Translations under genes and position numbers: made by a program
Notes under the pieces: generated by a model
Database searches by the model: none
Told to the model about the DNA's origin: nothing
What the model saw: only the letters and a program-made list of their open reading frames with translations
NCBI GenBank assembly: GCA_049964655.1
Contig: JBMFXC010000028.1
Location: forward strand, 1 to 29,928
DNA length: 29,928 nt
Direction: 5' to 3'
From: JAJZJT01 sp049964655
Lineage (GTDB): Bacteria; Actinomycetota; Acidimicrobiia; Acidimicrobiales; RAAP-2
Part shown: positions 1 through 11,641 of the stretch, piece after piece
How positions within the stretch are numbered: position 1 is the first letter of the stretch
How the letters are laid out: every line of letters begins with the position of its first letter

Positions 1-860
1 GGATTACCAGTGTGGGCGGGCTCGGTGGCATCGACGGGTTCGGAGGCATCGACGGCGGTCGGCGGGGGGCTCGCCCGCCAACCTGCGATGCCGCCACGTC
101 CTCGCCGTTGGAGCACCAGCCAGCCCACGGCGGCCAGGACGACCAGGGCGCCGAGGGCTCCGAGGAGCCACCAGCCCACCGAGCTCCCCCCTCTACCCGG
201 GTCGGTGCCGCTGCTTCCCACGGGCGTGCCCAGGGACCGGCTCGATGTCGGGGCAGCCGCAGGGCCCGAGAGGACGTCGTACTGCGAGGTGCTGACGTCG
301 ACCGCCTGGGTGGTGCCGACCGGCTGCGGGTTCTGGGCTGCCCGAGCGGCCACCTGCACGACGGCGACGTACGGGCCGGCGGAGAAAGTCACGACACGGA
401 GCTGGGCATCGAGCGGCTGGGTAGCGGTCATGCTCCGGCCCTCTGCTCCGGGGATCCCCGGCACGACGAAGGCCGACGTGCCAGGTCCGCCGTAGGCCTG
501 GCGTAGCTCCGACAGCATCGTCATCTCGCGGGAGTGGTCGGGGATGCGGAACAGTTCGACCGCGACGTCGTTGGCAGCCGGTGCCGCCGCGTCCGTGCTC
601 GTCCACAGTCGGAGGTAGGCGGCGAACCCGGGCTCGGCGGCGGCGTGCGCGAACTCGTCTGCGGCCGCCCTCGGGTCGGAGGACTGGGCGGCGAAGGAGG
701 AGGCCGTGAGCGGCCCGTTGGTCGGGCCAGGCGGAGCGGTGGCGAACCCGGGCAGGGACGCCGACAGGACCAGGCCCCCGAGCCCCGTGGTCGAGGTGGG
801 CACCGCCGGCGCACTGGCCACCAGCAGCAACCCGACAAGCCGTGCGCCGATGCCCGCCAT
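1..860 (-). CDS. Secreted, C-terminally membrane-anchored hypothetical protein (3' end outside window)
   Basis: A minus-strand frame opens with ATG at 860, 9 bases after the metH stop, and runs off the left edge after 286 codons. I do not recognise the family. Residues 1-20 are hydrophobic and small (MAGIGARLVGLLLVASAPAV), like a signal peptide or N-terminal anchor. About 200 residues follow with a Pro/Ala/Ser-rich start and a more globular middle. Residues 226-250 form one strong hydrophobic segment (GWWLLGALGALVVLAAVGWL) followed by QRRGR, so the long middle is predicted outside the membrane and the C-terminus inside. The visible tail contains a duplicated VDA-S/T-EP hexapeptide. Third codon positions are strongly GC, supporting the frame. 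The tight spacing suggests co-transcription with metH, but nothing in the protein suggests a methionine role. Confidence 0.72.
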   Translation of the reverse strand, partial: MAGIGARLVGLLLVASAPAVPTSTTGLGGLVLSASLPGFATAPPGPTNGPLTASSFAAQSSDPRAAADEFAHAAAEPGFAAYLRLWTSTDAAAPAANDVAVELFRIPDHSREMTMLSELRQAYGGPGTSAFVVPGIPGAEGRSMTATQPLDAQLRVVTFSAGPYVAVVQVAARAAQNPQPVGTTQAVDVSTSQYDVLSGPAAAPTSSRSLGTPVGSSGTDPGRGGSSVGWWLLGALGALVVLAAVGWLVLQRRGRGGIAGWRASPPPTAVDASEPVDATEPAHTGN

Positions 861-869
861 GCCGCCCGC

Positions 870-4382
<3,513 letters not shown>

Positions 4383-4388
4383 CCCCCA

Positions 4389-4394
4389 AGGCTA
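4389..4394 (-). promoter_or_regulatory. Candidate -10 box (TAGCCT) for leaderless metH
   Basis: TAGCCT on the minus strand fits the actinobacterial TANNNT -10 consensus and is separated by six bases from the metH ATG at 4382. That places the expected transcription start on or next to the A of ATG. No good -35 box is visible. The same spacing occurs upstream of the ABC exporter and the ABC1 kinase in this window. Confidence 0.5.
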
Positions 4395-4440
4395 GCGGGG
4401 CGGTGCCCGGCTCCAGATGGCTGCGCTGGGTCCGCGGGCC

Positions 4441-4505
4441 GGTCGGCTGTGCCCTGTGGCACCCGGTCGGCTGTGCCCTGTGGCACCCGGTCGGCTGTGC
4501 CACCC
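4441..4505. repeat. 24-bp tandem repeat between divergent metH and adenosyltransferase genes
   Basis: Two exact 24-bp copies (4441-4464 and 4465-4488) are followed by a third that lacks an internal 7 bp (4489-4505). Each full unit begins GGTCGGCTGTGCC and contains a small hairpin, GTGCC-CTGT-GGCAC. The array lies midway between the two divergent -10 candidates at 4394 and 4541 and codes for nothing convincing. It could be a regulator landing pad or simply a recent slippage product. Confidence 0.9.
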
Positions 4506-4540
4506 GGTCACGGGCCTCCCTGGCCGGCGTGGCGTCCGGT

Positions 4541-4546
4541 TAGCAT
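4541..4546 (+). promoter_or_regulatory. Candidate -10 box (TAGCAT) for the adenosyltransferase-aminopeptidase operon
   Basis: TAGCAT matches TANNNT and lies 18 bases before the GTG at 4565, giving a leader of only about 11 nt. A five-codon GTG...TGA frame begins seven bases after the hexamer (4554) and its stop overlaps the gene's start region. This may be chance. No -35 box is recognisable. Confidence 0.35.
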
Positions 4547-4564
4547 CGCCTGGGTGGGTGCGCC

Positions 4565-5200
4565 GTGGTGAGGATCTACACGAGGACGGGCGACGACGGC
4601 ACCACCGGCCTGCTCTACGGGGGTCGAGTACCCAAGGACGCCGCCGTCATGCAGCTCAACGGCACCGTCGACGAGGCGCAGGCGGCGATCGGGGTCGCCC
4701 GAGCCGAGACGCCCGAGGGTTCGTCGCTCGACCTTGCGTTGGTGGCGCTCGAGCGTGAGCTCTACGTGCTGATGGCCGAGGTGGCCACCGACCCGGCCAA
4801 GCGCGACCGGTTGTCGCCGGGCACGACGCTCGTCACCGACGCGATGGTGGCCGGCCTCGAGCGGCAGATCGACGAGGTCCTCGGGCGCGTCGAACTGCCC
4901 AAGGAGTTCGTCGTGCCGGGAGCCAACCGGATCTCCGCAGCTCTCGACCTGGCCCGGACCGTCGTCCGGCGAGCCGAGCGGATCGCCGTGTCCAACCCGG
5001 TCCCCGGGTCCTTCGTGCCCCGGTACCTGAACCGGCTCTCCGATCTCCTGTGGGCGCTGGCCCGCGAGGCCGAGGACGGCGACCGCCTCCTTGCCGGCCA
5101 GCGGGCGCAGCGGAGGTCCACCGCCCGACGGAGCGGTGGGGGAGGTGCCAGCACCGCGGCTCATGCGGTCGACGACGAGGAGGATGACCCGCCGTGCTGA
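4565..5200 (+). CDS. Cob(I)alamin adenosyltransferase, PduO type
   Basis: Transfers the 5'-deoxyadenosyl group of ATP to cob(I)alamin or cobinamide to make the adenosyl cofactor, in corrinoid assimilation and salvage. The 211-residue protein has the PduO-type N-terminal signature TRTGDDGTTGLL (6-17), the central helix with RTVVRRAER (131-139), and the C-terminal YLNRLSDLLWALAREAE helix (154-170), all in the usual order. An acidic, low-complexity tail of about 35 residues follows the conserved fold. Start is one of two adjacent GTG codons (4565 or 4568). The next gene begins inside its last codons, so the two are probably translationally coupled. Its divergence from the B12-dependent methionine synthase fits a shared corrinoid role. 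Substrate preference cannot be read from sequence. Confidence 0.93.
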   Translation: MVRIYTRTGDDGTTGLLYGGRVPKDAAVMQLNGTVDEAQAAIGVARAETPEGSSLDLALVALERELYVLMAEVATDPAKRDRLSPGTTLVTDAMVAGLERQIDEVLGRVELPKEFVVPGANRISAALDLARTVVRRAERIAVSNPVPGSFVPRYLNRLSDLLWALAREAEDGDRLLAGQRAQRRSTARRSGGGGASTAAHAVDDEEDDPPC

Positions 5201-6798
5201 AGGTAGACCTGAGCTCCGGACCCGGCGCCGCCGGTGTCGCCAGCGGCGCCGTCGTCGGTGTCGTCGTCTGGGAGGACGGCGGCACGCTCCGAACGGCCGC
5301 CGTCGGTCCGGCCGCCGTCGGTGCCGGCGTGGCCGACCTCGTGCCAGCGACCCTGGACTCGACCTGGTGCCGAGCCCAGGGGTTCACCGCCACTGCCGGC
5401 TCCACCCTGGTGCTGCGTCCGCCCGAGCGGGCCGGTGGAGACGGGTCGCCGTCCACCGTCGTGCTGGTGGGGGCGGGATCCTTCTCGCCGCCAGGGCCGG
5501 CGGCGGCTGCCGAGTCGCTCCGTCGGGCGGCGGCCGGGCTCGTGCGCGCTGCCGGTGATGCCGAGTGGGCGGTGCTCCTGGTCCCCGACGACGGCGCGGC
5601 CGCCGTGCTCACGGGCGACCGAACCGGTGCTGCGCTGGCCGAAGGCGCCGTCCTCGCCAGCTACCGGTTCGACGCCTACCAGACCGGCGAGCGCCGCAGC
5701 GGCCTCCAGCACCTGTCGCTCCTCTCCACCGCGGCCGCTACGTCCGAGCTTGCTGCTGGCGTCGCTCGTGGTAGGCGTGTCGCCCGGTCGGTCTCCCTCG
5801 CCCGTGACCTGGTCAACGAACCGGCGTCGTCCCTGACGCCCTCCGTGCTGGCCGATCGGGCCGCCGACCTCTTCGCCGGAAGGTCGGGAGTCTCTGTCGA
5901 GGTCTGGAACGAGGAGCGCATCGCCGACGAGCGGCTCGGAGGTCTGCTCGGGGTCGCCCGGGGCTCCGCCCAGCCACCGAGGCTCGTCCGCGTGGTCTAC
6001 GAGCCGACGGACCCCTGTTCCCTGGGAGGGCGGACGCCGCACGTGGCACTGGTCGGCAAGGGCATCACGTTCGACTCGGGCGGGCTGTCGCTCAAGTCGG
6101 CGGGCGGCATGGAGGCGATGAAGACCGACATGGGCGGTGCGGCCGCCGTGCTGGGTGCGCTGGACGCCGCCAGCGCCCTGGGCTGCGGAGTCCGTCTGAC
6201 CGCCGTGCTGCCCCTCACCGAGAACATGCCCGGGGGCTCGGCAACCAAGCCAGGGGACGTGCTCACGACCCGGAGCGGTCAGACCATCGAGGTGCTCAAC
6301 ACCGACGCCGAGGGAAGGCTCGTCCTCTCCGACGCACTCACGCTCGCCGTCGAAGAGGCGCCGGACGCTGTCGTCGACCTGGCCACGCTCACCGGCGCCG
6401 TCGTCACCGCGCTGGGCAAGGAGATCGGCGGCCTTCTCGGTTCCGACGACGCCCTGCTCGCCGCCGTCCGCAGTGCCGGCGACCGGGCTGGAGAGCCGTT
6501 GTGGCCACTGCCGTTGCCCGACGAGTACCGGAGCCACATCGACTCCGAGGTAGCCGACATGCGCAACGTGGGCAAGCCGGGGCAGGCGGGCACCATCGCC
6601 GCCGCTCTCCTGCTACGGCGCTTCGTCGGGGAAGTCCCTTGGGCCCATCTCGACATCGCCGGGACGGCCCGGTCGGACGAAGCCGTCCGCTACCTGACCA
6701 AGGGCGCCACCGGCGTCGGCGTCCGGACCCTTGCCGAGCTCGTCTGCTCGGAGGACCTCGTCGAGGCCGCGCTCGGCCCCGATCGGCGCAGGTCCTGA
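5194..6798 (+). CDS. pepA: Leucyl aminopeptidase, M17 family (PepA-like)
   Basis: A cytosolic two-metal aminopeptidase that removes N-terminal residues from peptides; family M17 works as a hexamer. The 534 residues are slightly long for the family. The N-terminal domain is weakly conserved and Ala/Gly-rich (1-180). The catalytic domain carries VGKGITFDSGGLSLK (287-301), MKTDMGG, and the family signature NTDAEGRLVLSDAL (369-382). Predicted metal ligands are Lys289, Asp294, Asp312, Asp371 and Glu373, with Lys301 and Arg375 as catalytic residues, so it should be active. The GTG start at 5194 overlaps the previous stop by seven bases. Some family members also bind DNA; nothing here tests that. 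Why it is paired with an adenosyltransferase is unclear. Confidence 0.95.
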   Translation: MLKVDLSSGPGAAGVASGAVVGVVVWEDGGTLRTAAVGPAAVGAGVADLVPATLDSTWCRAQGFTATAGSTLVLRPPERAGGDGSPSTVVLVGAGSFSPPGPAAAAESLRRAAAGLVRAAGDAEWAVLLVPDDGAAAVLTGDRTGAALAEGAVLASYRFDAYQTGERRSGLQHLSLLSTAAATSELAAGVARGRRVARSVSLARDLVNEPASSLTPSVLADRAADLFAGRSGVSVEVWNEERIADERLGGLLGVARGSAQPPRLVRVVYEPTDPCSLGGRTPHVALVGKGITFDSGGLSLKSAGGMEAMKTDMGGAAAVLGALDAASALGCGVRLTAVLPLTENMPGGSATKPGDVLTTRSGQTIEVLNTDAEGRLVLSDALTLAVEEAPDAVVDLATLTGAVVTALGKEIGGLLGSDDALLAAVRSAGDRAGEPLWPLPLPDEYRSHIDSEVADMRNVGKPGQAGTIAAALLLRRFVGEVPWAHLDIAGTARSDEAVRYLTKGATGVGVRTLAELVCSEDLVEAALGPDRRRS

Positions 6799-6806
6799 TC
6801 CACGCG

Positions 6807-6827
6807 GGCACCTCCGCTCGGGGTGCC
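6807..6827. terminator. Candidate bidirectional terminator hairpin between convergent genes
   Basis: GGCACC-TCCGCTCGG-GGTGCC forms a perfect 6-bp stem with a 9-nt loop in the 44-bp gap between the aminopeptidase stop and the convergent RND exporter stop. No T-run follows on either strand, as is common in very GC-rich genomes, so the call rests on position and symmetry. Confidence 0.4.
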
Positions 6828-6842
6828 GGTCGGTCGTGGTGG

Positions 6843-9556
6843 TCAGCCGGTGTCCCCGTGGCGTCCCTCGAGGAGGTCGGTGGTCGGGGGAGCGCCGAGA
6901 CGCTCGGGGTCGCTCGTCTCGGCGTGGTCGACTCGGGCCTCTGGGCCCGGACGAGGCGCACCGAGGCCCGCTCCCGCGACATGGGGACGGTCGACCCCCG
7001 GCGAGCGGAGGCTGCCGGCTCCCGGCGGGTGGGCGGCGNNNNNNNNNNNNNNNNNNNNNNNNNNNNNNNNNNNNNNNNNNNNNNNNNNNNNNNNNNNNNN
7101 NNNNNNNNNNNNNNNNNNNNNNNNNNNNNNNNNNNNNNGTCGTGGACGAGCCCACGAGAGACCCAGCCCCGTCCACTTCCCTCGGCCCACACCAGCACCG
7201 GAGGGAGCACGACCAGGGCGCAGACGAGGGCGACGGCAACGTTCAGGCCGACGATGACCCCGAACCCTCGAAGCAGCGGCCAGGGTGACGAGGCGATCAC
7301 CGTGATACCGGCGACAGCGGTCAGGCCGGAGACGATGAAGGCCCGGCCGGTGCGCGCCGCCGTCGCCGCCATGGCATCGGTCGGCTCGAGGTGCCTGCCG
7401 CGTTCCTCGACGAAGCGCAGCAGGATCAGCGAGGTGAACTCCGTGCACACGGCGACGACCAACGGACCCGATACCGCCGTCATCGGGCTCAGCTTCAACT
7501 GGAGCCCCCAGGCGACGAGGGAGACGGCACCGACCGCCACCAGCACCGGCACCAGCGAGAGGAGGGAGCGCAGCAGGCTGCGCAGTCGGACGACGAGCCA
7601 GAGGCCGACGAAGATGATCGAGAGGTAGGTGAGCAGCGTCCGTGAGGTCGCCAGGTTGTCGAGCAGCCCTACGCCGACGACGGCGATGCCCCCCGGTGCG
7701 ACGGTCATCCCGGCCGGTGGCCGGATGCCGTGCTGCAGGTGGACGACCACCGGCTCGAGCTGACCGAGGGTGGCGGTCTTCGACTCGAAGACGATCCCGA
7801 GGTCGGCGCCGCCGTCGGCTGCCATCGTCCGCCGCAGGTCGGGCGGCGCGAGGTCGTAGAGGGCGTGCACCTGGCTCCCGAGTGGCGGAACGGGGTTGGC
7901 ACCCGGTACGTCGGTGAACTCCGATGCGATGTTGACGATGCCGGTCCCTGCGAAGAGATCGCCGCGGAACCTGGCGTGGAGGTCGTTCGACAAGCGCGTG
8001 ACGTAGGCCACGGTGGCGTTCGACCACGGGTGGTCGGTGTGGACGACGGCGGCCACCTCGTTGTCGGTGCCGATGCCCGCCCGGAGCGCGTGCACGTCCT
8101 TGACCGTGTGCGAAGCCGGGTCGACCCACTGGAGCGGGTCGGTCTGCAGGTTCACATGGCCCTCGACGGCGAGCCCCCCGGCGAAGACGAGGACGGCCGC
8201 CACGGCGAGGGGGAGCGCGGTCCTGGGGGGCAGGCTCCCCAGCCAGACGGTCAGCCGCGCCAGGCGGCCCTTGGAGAAGTCCTTGCCCACCGTCGGGGAC
8301 CGGTACTCGCGGATGCCGAGGACGGCGAGGGGCAGGATGATGCTTCCCGCACAGACGGCGACGATGCCGACCACGAGCAGCCACCCGAACTGACGGACCA
8401 TCGGCACCCTGGCCAGCATGAGCGCGGCGAAGGCGAAGACGGCGTCGAAGGTGACGACCAGCAACGCCGGTCCGAGGCCTCGCGCCGCTGCCTGGATGGG
8501 GTGCTCGGCGCGGTCGAGGAGCACCTCCTCCTCGATGCGGGAGTGCATCTGGATGGCGTAGTCGACCCCGACGCCGAGGAGGACGGGGAGCCCGGCGATG
8601 CTGCCGAGGGTGAGCGGGATGCCGGCGTAGCCGGACAGTCCGAACGCCCAGACGAGACCGATGGCCACGACGACGAGGGGGAGCAGGCGCCACCGCACGT
8701 TGAAGAGGAGCAGGAGGATGACCGCCATCACCAGGGCGGCGATCCCGCCCAGGGTCAACATGCCGCCCTTCAGGTAGTCGTTGATCGTCCGCAGCAGGGC
8801 GGGCACGCCGGTGGTGAGCGTGGTGGCGTTCTCGAAGTGGGCGGCGTGCACCAACCGGTCGACGGACGCGGCAGCCCGCGCCTCTTGGGCGATGGTCAGC
8901 CCGCCGCGCAGGAAGACGATCATCGCCGCGTGGGTGTTGTTCGGTAGCAGTGCCGCCGAGGACTGGCGTACCGTGCCGTCGGGGTTGTGGCTCAGGAAGT
9001 GGACCCAGTGCGGGTCGGCCAGCACTCGCTGGGACGGCGGGACGGCCGTCTCGGCGGCGAGCAGGCTGATCAGGTTCCTCGTCCGGAGCGCGACGCTTGC
9101 CGGGTCGTGGTCGCGGGCCAGGGCGGAGGTGAGCAGTTCGCCGGCCAGGCTGTCTGCCGGGTTCCCATTGGGGCTGGTGCTCATGGCGTTGGCGAGGCGG
9201 ATGGCGTCGAGCGGTGTGATGGCAGTGAAGACCGACCGGTCGGTCGAGAGCTCCCGTTGGAGGGTCTCGAACTCGGACACGTTGTGCGGCGTGAAGAGGT
9301 CGTCGATGGTGGTGCCCGGTCGCATGGTGAACATGGTCACCATCGGGTCGCCGCCGAAGAGGGACTCGTAGTGGTGGTTCTCGATCTGAGCCTGGTCGTT
9401 GCCGTTGAGGTAGCTGGCATTGGAGGTGACGAACCTGAGCTGGGTCATGCCGAGCCCCAGTGCCACGGTGAGCACCAGGCCGACCAGCGACACCGTCCCA
9501 GCTCGTCGACCGAGGTTGAGGCCCAGCCAGCTCCACGCCCGCTCCGACCGGCTCAT
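6843..9556 (-). CDS. RND-superfamily exporter, HAE3-like (interrupted by assembly gap)
   Basis: A predicted proton-driven inner-membrane exporter of hydrophobic compounds. 806 residues are readable from ATG 9556 to the gap edge at 7139. It shows the duplicated RND layout: TM1 at about 19-37, a large outer loop, TM2-6 at about 268-415, TM7 at about 449-465, a second loop, and TM8-12 at about 640-793. The first half has the Asp-Tyr pair in LGVGVDYAIQ (Asp332). The equivalent site in the second half reads VCTEFTSL (Glu706), as I recall for HAE3-type proteins. Beyond the 100-N gap, one minus frame has GC-rich third positions and ends at TGA 6843 (LLEGRHGDTG); I infer it is this protein's cytoplasmic tail. 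An alternative start is ATG 9583. It is divergent from the DyP gene; substrate unknown. Confidence 0.85.
7039..7138. other. Assembly gap of 100 N
   Basis: Exactly 100 N, a usual placeholder for a gap of unknown size. The coding frame on the minus strand changes across it, which fits an arbitrary gap length rather than a frameshift. It cuts the RND exporter gene just after its last membrane segment. Confidence 0.99.
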
Positions 9557-9985
9557 GGCCTGCGCTCGTCGCCCATGGTGCATCCCCCCGCGGCACGTGG
9601 GTGCCCGTGCCTCGCTGTCGCAGGCGGCTTGTCCGCCGCGCCGGCGGCACCTGGCTCCCGCGTCAACGCGTCGTCCGTCGCTCTGCTCGCCTTGGGCTCT
9701 CGCCCCGGCGCCTATCGGCTCCAGCTCGTCTGCCGGGACGGGCCCACGGGCAGGTTTGGAATCGGCGCCGCGGCGACCGTAGCGCACTGGCTCTCGGCTC
9801 GGCTACCCACCGGTAACCCTGGTTCCTGCACGACAGCACCGTCGATCGTTCGTTCGTGCCCTTGGCGCCGCCGCCGTAAGGACCGTCTGGCCGACCGTCG
9901 TCGTCGGGGCGCCGGCGCCGGACTGGTCGGTAGCATCGGTCGAGCCCGGTTCGAGCCGGTGACCAGTGAGGAGGCCCGACGCACG
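9557..9985. other. Divergent intergenic region between RND exporter and DyP peroxidase
   Basis: About 430 bp (400 bp if the exporter starts at 9583) with no convincing gene: open frames here are short, Arg-rich and lack GC-biased third positions. It holds a candidate -10 for the peroxidase (9931-9936) and an imperfect palindrome, GGCTACC-CACC-GGTAACC (9801-9818), with one mismatch between arms that could be an operator. I saw no promoter for the exporter. Confidence 0.6.
9931..9936 (+). promoter_or_regulatory. Candidate -10 box (TAGCAT) for DyP peroxidase
   Basis: TAGCAT fits TANNNT and would give a leader of about 43 nt carrying the GAGGAG ribosome-binding sequence at 9969-9974. The same hexamer precedes the adenosyltransferase gene. 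No clear -35 box. Confidence 0.35.
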
Positions 9986-10879
9986 ATGGCACACCCCCAG
10001 CCCGGCATCTTCGCCCTGGGCGCCTCCGCGCACTGGCATCTCGAGGCCGTGCTGCACGACCGCGTGCCGCCGACCGCCCTGGCCGACGTCGTCCGCTCGC
10101 TCGAGGCGGAACGTGCCACGACAGGCGGGGTCGACCTGGTGCTGGGCTTCGGGGCAGAGGTGTGGGCCGAGGCGGGAGGGGAGCTTCCCGAGGGGATGAC
10201 GGCGTTCCGTCCCATCGTTGGGCCTGACGGGTTCACGGTGCCGGCCACCCAGGGTGACGTATGGGCATGGCTCGCCGGGAGCGGCGACGACGTCGTCTTC
10301 GACCACGCCCGGTCGGTCGCTCGTGCGTTGGCCTCGGTCGGCCGGGTCGTCTACGAGCAACATGGCTTCGCCTATCGCGACAGCCGCGACCTGACCGGGT
10401 TCGTCGATGGCACCGAGAACCCTCCGGTCGACGAAGCGGTCACGGTGGCGACCGTCCCCGACGACCGGCCCGGGGCGGGGGGGAGCGTGGTCGTCGTGCA
10501 GCGGTGGGTCCACGACCTCGACGCGTTCGACCGGCTCGCCGTGGCCGACCAGGAAGCCGTCATCGGCCGGACAAAGCTGGACAGCACCGAACTGGACGAC
10601 GACCACCGGCCCGAGGACGCCCACATCTCGCGGGTGGTGGTCGAGGAGGACGGTCACGAGCTCGAGATCTTCCGACGGTCCACGCCGTTCGGGTCGCTGT
10701 CCGAGCACGGGCTGCAGTTCGTCGGCTTCAGCAGCGACCAGCGTCGCCTCGACCTGATGCTCACTCGCATGGCCGGGGCCGACGGAGGCCAGCGCGACCG
10801 GCTGACCCGCTTCTCGACGCCGGTGCGCAGCGCCTACTACTTCGCCCCGCCGCTGGAAGCCTTGGCCGGCGACGGGTGA
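9986..10879 (+). CDS. DyP-type heme peroxidase, YfeX-like
   Basis: A heme peroxidase of the dye-decolourising family, using H2O2 to oxidise small substrates; YfeX-like members are cytoplasmic. The 297 residues match the roughly 300 of E. coli YfeX. Key sites are in the expected order and spacing: GFVDGTENP (138-146) with distal Asp141, proximal heme ligand His213 in PEDAHIS, distal Arg231 in FRRSTPFG, and the C-terminal FSTPVRSAYYFAPP (276-289). There is no Tat signal and no encapsulin-targeting tail that I recognise, and no encapsulin gene nearby. ATG 9986 is chosen for its upstream GAGGAG; a GTG nine codons earlier (9959) is in frame. It converges with the GAF-ANTAR gene, leaving 29 bp. The physiological substrate cannot be told from sequence. 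Confidence 0.94.
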   Translation: MAHPQPGIFALGASAHWHLEAVLHDRVPPTALADVVRSLEAERATTGGVDLVLGFGAEVWAEAGGELPEGMTAFRPIVGPDGFTVPATQGDVWAWLAGSGDDVVFDHARSVARALASVGRVVYEQHGFAYRDSRDLTGFVDGTENPPVDEAVTVATVPDDRPGAGGSVVVVQRWVHDLDAFDRLAVADQEAVIGRTKLDSTELDDDHRPEDAHISRVVVEEDGHELEIFRRSTPFGSLSEHGLQFVGFSSDQRRLDLMLTRMAGADGGQRDRLTRFSTPVRSAYYFAPPLEALAGDG

Positions 10880-10908
10880 CGGTCGTCGCGCTGGCTGGCC
10901 TGCCCGGA

Positions 10909-11631
10909 TCAGGGTCGTAGGCCGAGGTTGACCACCGCCTCGGCGGTGGCCCGCAGGCTGGCGTGGTGGTCGTTGGCGTACTTGCGGAGGACCCGGAAGG
11001 CCTCGTCGATGCCGAGGTGGCGATGGGCGGAGATGATCCCCTTGGCCTGCTCGATGACGATCCGGCTGTCGAGGGCGCGTTGGAGCTGCTCCGAGGTGCG
11101 TCGTTGTCGGTCGAGCTGTGACGCGTTGACCACGTAGCTGGTGGCGATGTCGGCGAAGACGCGGGCGATGGTCAGCTCGCGGTCGGACCACTCACGGGGA
11201 GCGCCGTCGTAGAGGTTGACGGCGCCGAGCGTCGAACCGTTGAGGCGCATCGGGATGCCGGCCACCGCTCGGATCCCGACCGAAGCGGCGTGTGCCGCGT
11301 ACACCGGCCAGCGGTCGGCCGAGGCAGCTACGTCGGTGGCAACCACCAGCTCACCCGAGCGGGCGGCGTCGGCGCAGGGACCTTGTTGGTGCTCCTCCTG
11401 GACCCGCTCCAGGCTGGCAATGGCCTCGCTGTCGGAGGTGACGAAGGTGACGCGGTCCTCACGAAGGAGGTTCACCCCGGCTCCCATGATGCCGAGGACC
11501 GTCCGCATGCGGTCGGTCAGGTCGTGGAGGACGTCGGCGATCTCGTACCCGTGGGCGAGGGTCCGGGCGAACCCGGCCAGTGTCTCCACCAGGAGGTCCA
11601 GATCGCCGTCCATCTTGCCCACGGTGGTCAT
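10909..11631 (-). CDS. GAF-ANTAR transcription antiterminator
   Basis: A predicted sensor whose C-terminal ANTAR domain binds paired RNA hairpins to prevent premature termination. The 240 residues contain a GAF domain (about 15-165, with GPCADAARSGE and AGIPMRLNGSTLGAVNLYDG) and an ANTAR domain (about 183-236, LDSRIVIEQAKGIISAH). The GAF ligand is unknown; I see no obvious heme or cobalamin site. ATG 11631 follows the upstream gene's TGA by 10 bases and has GAGGA at a good distance, so the two form an operon. A longer frame exists upstream, but it lies antisense-style inside the neighbour's out-of-frame coding and is rejected. The neighbour is a PAS protein with a kinase stub, so the pair is probably one signalling unit. 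RNA targets are not identifiable here. Confidence 0.92.
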   Translation of the reverse strand: MTTVGKMDGDLDLLVETLAGFARTLAHGYEIADVLHDLTDRMRTVLGIMGAGVNLLREDRVTFVTSDSEAIASLERVQEEHQQGPCADAARSGELVVATDVAASADRWPVYAAHAASVGIRAVAGIPMRLNGSTLGAVNLYDGAPREWSDRELTIARVFADIATSYVVNASQLDRQRRTSEQLQRALDSRIVIEQAKGIISAHRHLGIDEAFRVLRKYANDHHASLRATAEAVVNLGLRP

Positions 11632-11641
11632 AGCTCTATCC

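Noticed and set aside
4383..4564. Cobalamin or SAM riboswitch upstream of metH
   Set aside because: No B12-box or SAM-riboswitch core recognised, and the metH leader appears to be absent.
9584..9787. N-terminal extension of the RND exporter
   Set aside because: Residues upstream of ATG 9583 are Arg/Ala/Gly-rich and non-homologous; the protein normally starts shortly before its first membrane segment.
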